Source: Scybalenecus merdavium (GTDB taxonomy: Bacteria; Bacillota; Clostridia; Oscillospirales; Acutalibacteraceae). Taken from it: DNA of 9,469 nucleotides. Location of the stretch: positions 1-9,469 of the forward strand of contig DVNM01000006.1 in the NCBI GenBank assembly GCA_018714405.1. Direction: 5' to 3'. Below the pieces are notes generated by a model that did not search any database, was not told where the DNA came from, and saw only the letters and a list, made by a program, of their open reading frames with translations. The position numbers and the translations under genes were made by a program. Below are positions 5,971-9,469 of this stretch, piece by piece; within the stretch, counting starts at the first letter, position 1, and each line of letters opens with the position of its first letter.

Positions 5971-7056
5971 ATGAAAAAAATAATTTCCGCTTGTTTGGCG
6001 GTTTGCCTTGTTGCCGGCATGTGCGCCTGTACGCGCGGCGCGCAGACGGGGGAAGTGCAGACGGCGCCGTCTGCCGAATCCACCTCGGAAACGACGACGC
6101 AGCCGTCCTGGCAGTGGCAGAAGTCTTCTCCCGATGAACAGGGGCTGGATCCTGACGTACTGGAAGAGGTGCACCGCACGTTTGACTCGTTTCCATTGCT
6201 GGCTTCGGTCATTGTGAAAAACGGCTATATCGTGGATGAATATTATAAGGACGGTTACGACGCGCAGAGCGTGTTCGTGCTGCACTCCGCTTCCAAAAGC
6301 GTAACGAGCGCCCTGGTCGGCATTGCGGTGGAACAGGGGCTGATCGAAAGCGTAGACACGCCGATTTCCGCCTATTTGCCGCGCGTGCTGGAACTGGACG
6401 ACGAACGCTGGCAGCAGATCACGGTGCGCCATTTGCTGACGCACACCTCGGGTATCCAGACCACAGACGACGCACTTTGGGATGCTTGGCGCGAAAGCCC
6501 CAACTGGCTTGAATATATCTATGCACTGCCGATTGTGTCGGAACCCGGCGCCCGTTTCAGCTACTCCACCGGCAACACGCATCTGCTGTGCGTCATTTTG
6601 CAGGCTGTGGTCGGCGAATCGGTCGATTCGTTTGCTAAAAAGTACCTTTTCGGCCCGGTCGGCATGGAAAGCGCTTCTATTGCGGCAGATGCGCAGGGCA
6701 TTTCAGACGGCGGCAACGGCGTACAGATGGATATTTATGACATGGCGCGCTTCGGGCTGCTGTTTTTAAACGGCGGCGACTGGCAGGGCACGCAGGTGGT
6801 GCCCGCACAGTGGGTGCAGGATTCCACGACCGTGCAGTTTGCACGCGACTCCGGCAGCGCCGACTACGGCTATCAGTGGTGGGTGCGTACGTTTGGCGAC
6901 GCACGTTACGATGCGTATTTTGCCCAGGGACATGGCGGGCAGTATATTTTTGTTGTGCCGCAGCTGGAGCTTGTGATCGCGTTCACCAGCAATTACGAGG
7001 GACGCACCACCATCTACTGGAATTTGGTCAACGATATCGTGAATGCCTGTGCCTGA
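5971..7056 (+). CDS. Serine hydrolase lipoprotein, beta-lactamase/PBP (class C) fold
   Basis: A 361-residue surface lipoprotein of the beta-lactamase-related family (class C, DD-peptidase, esterase and EstB-like members). The N-terminus MKKIISACLAVCLVAGMCAC is a lipoprotein signal with lipidation expected at Cys20; the box MCAC is less typical than LxxC forms. A Ser/Thr-rich linker (about 21-47) leads to the catalytic domain. The active site is complete: SASK at 106-109 (nucleophile S106, K109), the Tyr motif YST at 198-200, and HGG at 321-323 in place of KTG. HLLTHTSGI (154-162) and LFGPVGM (226-232) are typical of the family. The HGG form is common in esterases and peptidases, so true beta-lactamase activity is not the first guess; substrate unknown. 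It is monocistronic, with promoter at 5861 and terminator at 7076. The start ATG follows AAAGGG at about 8 nt. Confidence 0.9.
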   Translation: MKKIISACLAVCLVAGMCACTRGAQTGEVQTAPSAESTSETTTQPSWQWQKSSPDEQGLDPDVLEEVHRTFDSFPLLASVIVKNGYIVDEYYKDGYDAQSVFVLHSASKSVTSALVGIAVEQGLIESVDTPISAYLPRVLELDDERWQQITVRHLLTHTSGIQTTDDALWDAWRESPNWLEYIYALPIVSEPGARFSYSTGNTHLLCVILQAVVGESVDSFAKKYLFGPVGMESASIAADAQGISDGGNGVQMDIYDMARFGLLFLNGGDWQGTQVVPAQWVQDSTTVQFARDSGSADYGYQWWVRTFGDARYDAYFAQGHGGQYIFVVPQLELVIAFTSNYEGRTTIYWNLVNDIVNACA

Positions 7057-7075
7057 CGGCCGGGCGGGCCAAAAT

Positions 7076-7111
7076 GCGGGGCGGCATGTTTTGTGCCGGC
7101 TCCGCTTTTTT
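7076..7111 (+). terminator. Rho-independent terminator of the serine-hydrolase gene
   Basis: The arms 7076-7086 and 7094-7105 form a GC-rich stem with one bulge or mismatch and a 7-nt loop, followed by six T residues (7106-7111). It begins 20 nt after the stop at 7056. A second small GC inverted repeat lies at about 7058-7070. Confidence 0.8.
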
Positions 7112-7204
7112 GTCGGTTTTCGGGTTTTCTTCGCCGCGCATGCGAAAAAGTGTAAATCGTTCTAAATGCGCCGTATTTCGTTTCTCGTCTGCCGCCAAAA
7201 AGGG

Positions 7205-7213
7205 TGCTATAAT
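7205..7213 (+). promoter_or_regulatory. Extended -10 promoter for the phosphodiesterase pseudogene
   Basis: TGCTATAAT contains a perfect TATAAT at 7208-7213 preceded by TG one base upstream, an extended -10 element. The -35 position (about 7185-7190, TCGTCT) is poor, as extended -10 promoters allow. The start would be near 7220, about 85 nt before the coding start. The 7112-7290 stretch holds nothing else that I can identify. Confidence 0.55.
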
Positions 7214-7302
7214 CAAAATGGCAGTGCTGTATGTAAAAATGGATTTTGCTTTGTGACCAAATCGTTTTACAGACGGCGGCCAAAAGATTATAAAGAGGGG
7301 AT

Positions 7303-7959
7303 ATGTATGAAAAAGAAAAAAAGTTTGGTTTCGTTTCGGCGCGGCCGAGCTGGATGGCGATGCTTACGGGCGGCTGGGCCGATTACAACGGCATTGACGA
7401 CAACGGCCAGACAAAAGACCCGGACGTTAAAACGTTTTTGACCAAAATTGCTGAAACGGGCCGTGCGGTCTCGTTCACCACTTCCTGGCGCGAGCATACG
7501 GCTACCAGCTATCAGCCCGACATCGTTTCGGCTATCGAAACCGGCCTGCCGGCGGAGTATACGCACCAGATCGATGACGCGGCCACCTATTACCAGGTGC
7601 TTTCGTACGTTGCCAAGCCGCAGGGCGCTGAAAAAACGGCGCAGGAAGACCCGGACGCGATCTTTTTCACGTTTGAACACACTGACCACGCCGGGCATGA
7701 CACCGGCTTCGGCAACCAGAATGAGGCGTATGTGGAGGCCTGCCAGACGGCTGACAGCTGGGGGTATGAGATCATAAAAACGATCGAGGCGCGCAGCACC
7801 TATGCGCAGGAGGACTGGCTGATCATCATATCTACCGACCACGGCGGCACGGGCACGAGCCATGGCGGCCAGACGCCGTTTGAGCGCATGACCTGGCTGG
7901 CGTGCAACAAAACGGTTGAACTCAGCGAAGAAAACAAAACTTTTGCACTCACCAAATAA
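7303..7959 (+). pseudogene. Alkaline-phosphatase-superfamily phosphodiesterase, N-terminal part deleted
   Basis: The frame encodes the body of a type I phosphodiesterase/alkaline-phosphatase-like enzyme. RPSWMAMLTGGWADYNGIDD (14-33) matches the segment around and after the nucleophile. Metal ligands follow: D128 and H132 in DHAGHDTGF, D179 and H180 in STDHGG, and H187 in SHGG. The first metal-binding Asp and the stretch before the nucleophile are missing. The ribosome site (AGAGGGG, 7294-7300) is correctly spaced (6 nt) for an ATG at 7307, which begins MKKKKSLVSF in another frame and runs into a stop near 7441. The ATG at 7303 that opens the enzyme frame is only 2 nt from that site. I infer an internal, out-of-frame deletion joining the original start region to the middle of the gene. 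The remaining 218 residues are unlikely to be active or exported. Confidence 0.75.
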
Positions 7960-8012
7960 TTGCAGCGGAAGCTGCCGCTTGGCTGTGAAATACAGAGCTC
8001 TGATAAGGGTGC

Positions 8013-8049
8013 AAAAAGCGTTGAAGCCGTTATGGCTTCAACGCTTTTT
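8013..8049. terminator. Bidirectional terminator between phosphodiesterase and GH89 genes
   Basis: A perfect 16-bp inverted repeat (8013-8028 with 8034-8049, loop GTTAT) starts with five A and ends with five T residues, so it works in both directions. It lies between the convergent phosphodiesterase (stop 7959) and GH89 (stop 8107) pseudogenes. Confidence 0.92.
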
Positions 8050-8106
8050 CTTGTGTTTGCGTATGTGTGTTTTCTGTTTGCCCGGCTTTCAGCGGCGTGC
8101 CAGTTT

Positions 8107-8571
8107 TTACAGGCCCCACTTTTTGGCGTATTTCTTTGCCGGGCCGATCACGTCTGAATTCATGGGCGCGGCATATTCGCGGTATTCCTTTAACCAGGAA
8201 AGCTCAAATTGGTTCAGCTTTTTGCCAAACGGGTAGGTTTTATACCAAAACCGGCCGACGTAGCCGTCGCCTGTGATGAGCAGCGGCATTCTCTTGTTGT
8301 TCAGGCAGTTGAGCACATATTCGTAAAACATTTTCCAGCGCCTGTAGTAATACTCTTTGATCAGCCCGCTCCATTCACGCCAGGCATAGTCGTAAAGCGC
8401 CGAGGTGTTCGCACGGATGTCGCCCCATGAGGTCAAAAGCGTGCGTGCGTTCAAATCAAAGTAGCGTTTTTCTTCATCGTCGCTTGCCAGCGCATGGCAG
8501 TCGTTTATCCAGCGGGAAAAGCAAAATTCCTTCCGGTGCGACAAAAGTGTGTCCAGGCCTGCATGACCCAA
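8107..8571 (-). pseudogene. GH89 alpha-N-acetylglucosaminidase, C-terminal fragment (downstream of internal deletion)
   Basis: This frame encodes the C-terminal helical region of a GH89 (NAGLU-type) enzyme. The family-like stretch begins at about residue 5 (GLDTLLSHRKEFCFSRW) and includes FDLNARTLLTSWG (38-50) and DYAWREWSGLIKEYYYRRW (61-79), recognisably like human NAGLU's C-terminal part. The apparent TTG start at 8571 has no ribosome site and is only where this frame happens to open inside the other fragment's sequence, so it is not a real start. The fragment follows the N-terminal part in a different frame with a large middle segment absent. It has no known catalytic residue of its own, so it should be non-functional unless made as part of a fusion. 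It ends 58 nt before the shared terminator. Confidence 0.85.
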
Positions 8572-9469
8572 ACGGAACCGGCGTCAAAGCTCTCATAAAG
8601 CCGGTTGATGGCCTTGCCCACATCGTTTAAGTATTTTTTGCTGGATTTCGGCGGCGTGCCCTCGTGAAACGGGTCGCAGGCAATAAAATGGTGATTGCCG
8701 AAAAGCGCTTCCAATTTTTGCAGGTATACGGTGCCGAATTCAAAAAACAGCGGGTCTAGCGGGTCAAGCTGCGCGGTTTTCGGGTAAAGGCACCAGCCTC
8801 GTTGCATCAGGATCTTTGCCTTTGGGTATTTCTTTTTCAGCAGCGTGGGCACATGGCCGGAAAAGCCCTGCTGAATGGGCTGCATGCCGAATTCCAGATA
8901 CCGGTTCAGGATCTTTCTGCCAAGCTCCAGCCGCTCGTAAACGTACTTTTCGTTTTTCGGGGGCAGATAGCTGTCGATGTTCGTCATCAGCTGCCAGGCC
9001 CAGAACGCCGGGCCGGAAATAAAACCGAGCGCCTCGTCTTTTGTAAAACCGAATGCCAGCAGCGTTTCGTACCAGACGGCTTCCGTGCCGACGACGGCCA
9101 GCGGCATGTTGATGCCGTTCATGGCCATGAAGTCGATCTCTTTTTCCCAGCGGGCAAAATCCCACCAGCACATAGAGTAATCGAGCGTGCAGTAATTCAT
9201 GTAGACCCTGTACTTCTGCTCGATCTGCTTGCGGTATTCACCGGAAAACATTTCCAGGCGGTCAATATGTATCTGCTGGTTTGCGCACCACGAAAGCTGC
9301 ACGTTGCAGTATTCTTTCAGGTAACAGTAAATGCCGTGAAATGCAGAGATGTAGTTGTTCGCTTTTACCCGGACTTTTCCGTCCTGCGCCGTGATGCAGA
9401 AAAAGTCTTTTTCGCCTTTTTCAAATTGCACGGTAAACGCATCTTTAAAATCCGGTAAGTTTCTTTGCA
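8505..9469 (-). pseudogene. GH89 alpha-N-acetylglucosaminidase, N-terminal part, frameshifted at an internal deletion (runs off window)
   Basis: GH89 enzymes remove terminal alpha-linked GlcNAc, for example from mucin glycans or heparan sulfate. The frame is open to the window edge, so the start lies outside it. Numbering from the in-frame GTG at 9431, the family blocks are clear: NNYISAFHGIYCYLKEYCNV (25-44), YMNYCTLDYSMCWWDFARWE (77-96), IDFMAMNGINMPLAVVGTEA (99-118), and DPFHEG (253-258) holding E257, which corresponds to one of the two catalytic Glu residues. The protein follows the family up to VWVMQAW (287-293), then reads 15 unrelated residues to a stop at 8505. The region that should hold the second catalytic Glu is missing, by my estimate 250-300 residues; the C-terminal part resumes in another frame at about 8557. 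This is an inactivated gene unless the join is an assembly error. Confidence 0.9.

Noticed and set aside
5851..6582. Minus-strand open frame (243 codons) opposite the serine-hydrolase gene
   Set aside because: The plus-strand gene has a signal peptide and all three active-site motifs, so the opposite frame is a by-product of its codons.
1794..7056. A new defence or biosynthetic system formed by asnB, nitroreductase, GDPD and serine hydrolase
   Set aside because: Each gene fits ordinary metabolism, the units are separated by their own promoters and terminators, and no shared signature domain links them.
7316..7322. A7 run as a programmed frameshift site that would rescue the phosphodiesterase
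   Set aside because: The codon phase does not give a standard slippery heptamer, and joining the frames would still leave out the N-terminal metal-binding part and any signal peptide.
7993..8002. Perfect 10-bp palindrome CAGAGCTCTG, with a small GC hairpin just before it (about 7963-7976)
   Set aside because: Short, in the spacer right before a strong terminator and with no gene to control; chance is an adequate explanation.
8552..8571. The TTG at 8571 as a true start of an independent gene
   Set aside because: No ribosome site precedes it, and the protein that follows is the C-terminal part of GH89, whose N-terminal part is immediately upstream in another frame.
1..9469. CRISPR array, tRNA or rRNA genes, insertion-sequence ends
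   Set aside because: I looked for regularly spaced repeats, cloverleaf-type sequence, ribosomal RNA and transposase frames with terminal inverted repeats and saw none.

Overview
The window looks like a piece of an endospore-forming, gut-type Clostridia chromosome, probably Oscillospiraceae/Ruminococcaceae-like. The main clues are an alpha/beta-type small acid-soluble spore protein, Gram-positive Shine-Dalgarno sites and sigma-A promoters, a Tn1549-family conjugative-transposon sigma factor, and a mucin/glycan-type GH89 glycosidase. The family-level placement is inference.

Left part (1-1656), probably acquired DNA. Two A/T-rich genes for small membrane proteins come first: a zinc-ribbon protein with an exported C-terminal domain, then a four-helix protein. 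A hairpin-rich leader and a sigma-70-like regulator of the kind found in Tn1549-type integrative and conjugative elements (ICEs) follow. No excisionase, integrase or relaxase follows the regulator, and its last residues do not look like the family. This appears to be an ICE remnant or edge. A long bidirectional terminator (1708-1746) closes it off from the resident genes.

Middle part (1794-5718), all on the minus strand. In transcription order: a spore protein gene with its own terminator, a full-length glutamine-hydrolysing asparagine synthetase (asnB), then a TM1586-type nitroreductase overlapping by 8 nt a membrane-anchored glycerophosphodiester phosphodiesterase. A well-formed sigma-A promoter lies across the last codons of asnB and probably gives the nitroreductase-phosphodiesterase pair its own expression.

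Right part (5861-9469). A plus-strand serine-hydrolase lipoprotein (beta-lactamase/PBP fold) has a clear promoter, a structured leader and a terminator. Next is an alkaline-phosphatase-superfamily phosphodiesterase that kept its promoter and start site but lost its N-terminal part. Convergent to it, and sharing a bidirectional terminator, is a GH89 alpha-N-acetylglucosaminidase gene broken by an out-of-frame internal deletion that removed the middle of the catalytic region. Two neighbouring genes with large internal losses mean either local gene decay or an assembly problem.

I do not see a convincing new multi-gene system here. The most informative signals are the two internal-deletion pseudogenes, the orphan ICE regulator with its structured leader, and the promoter buried in the asnB 3' end.
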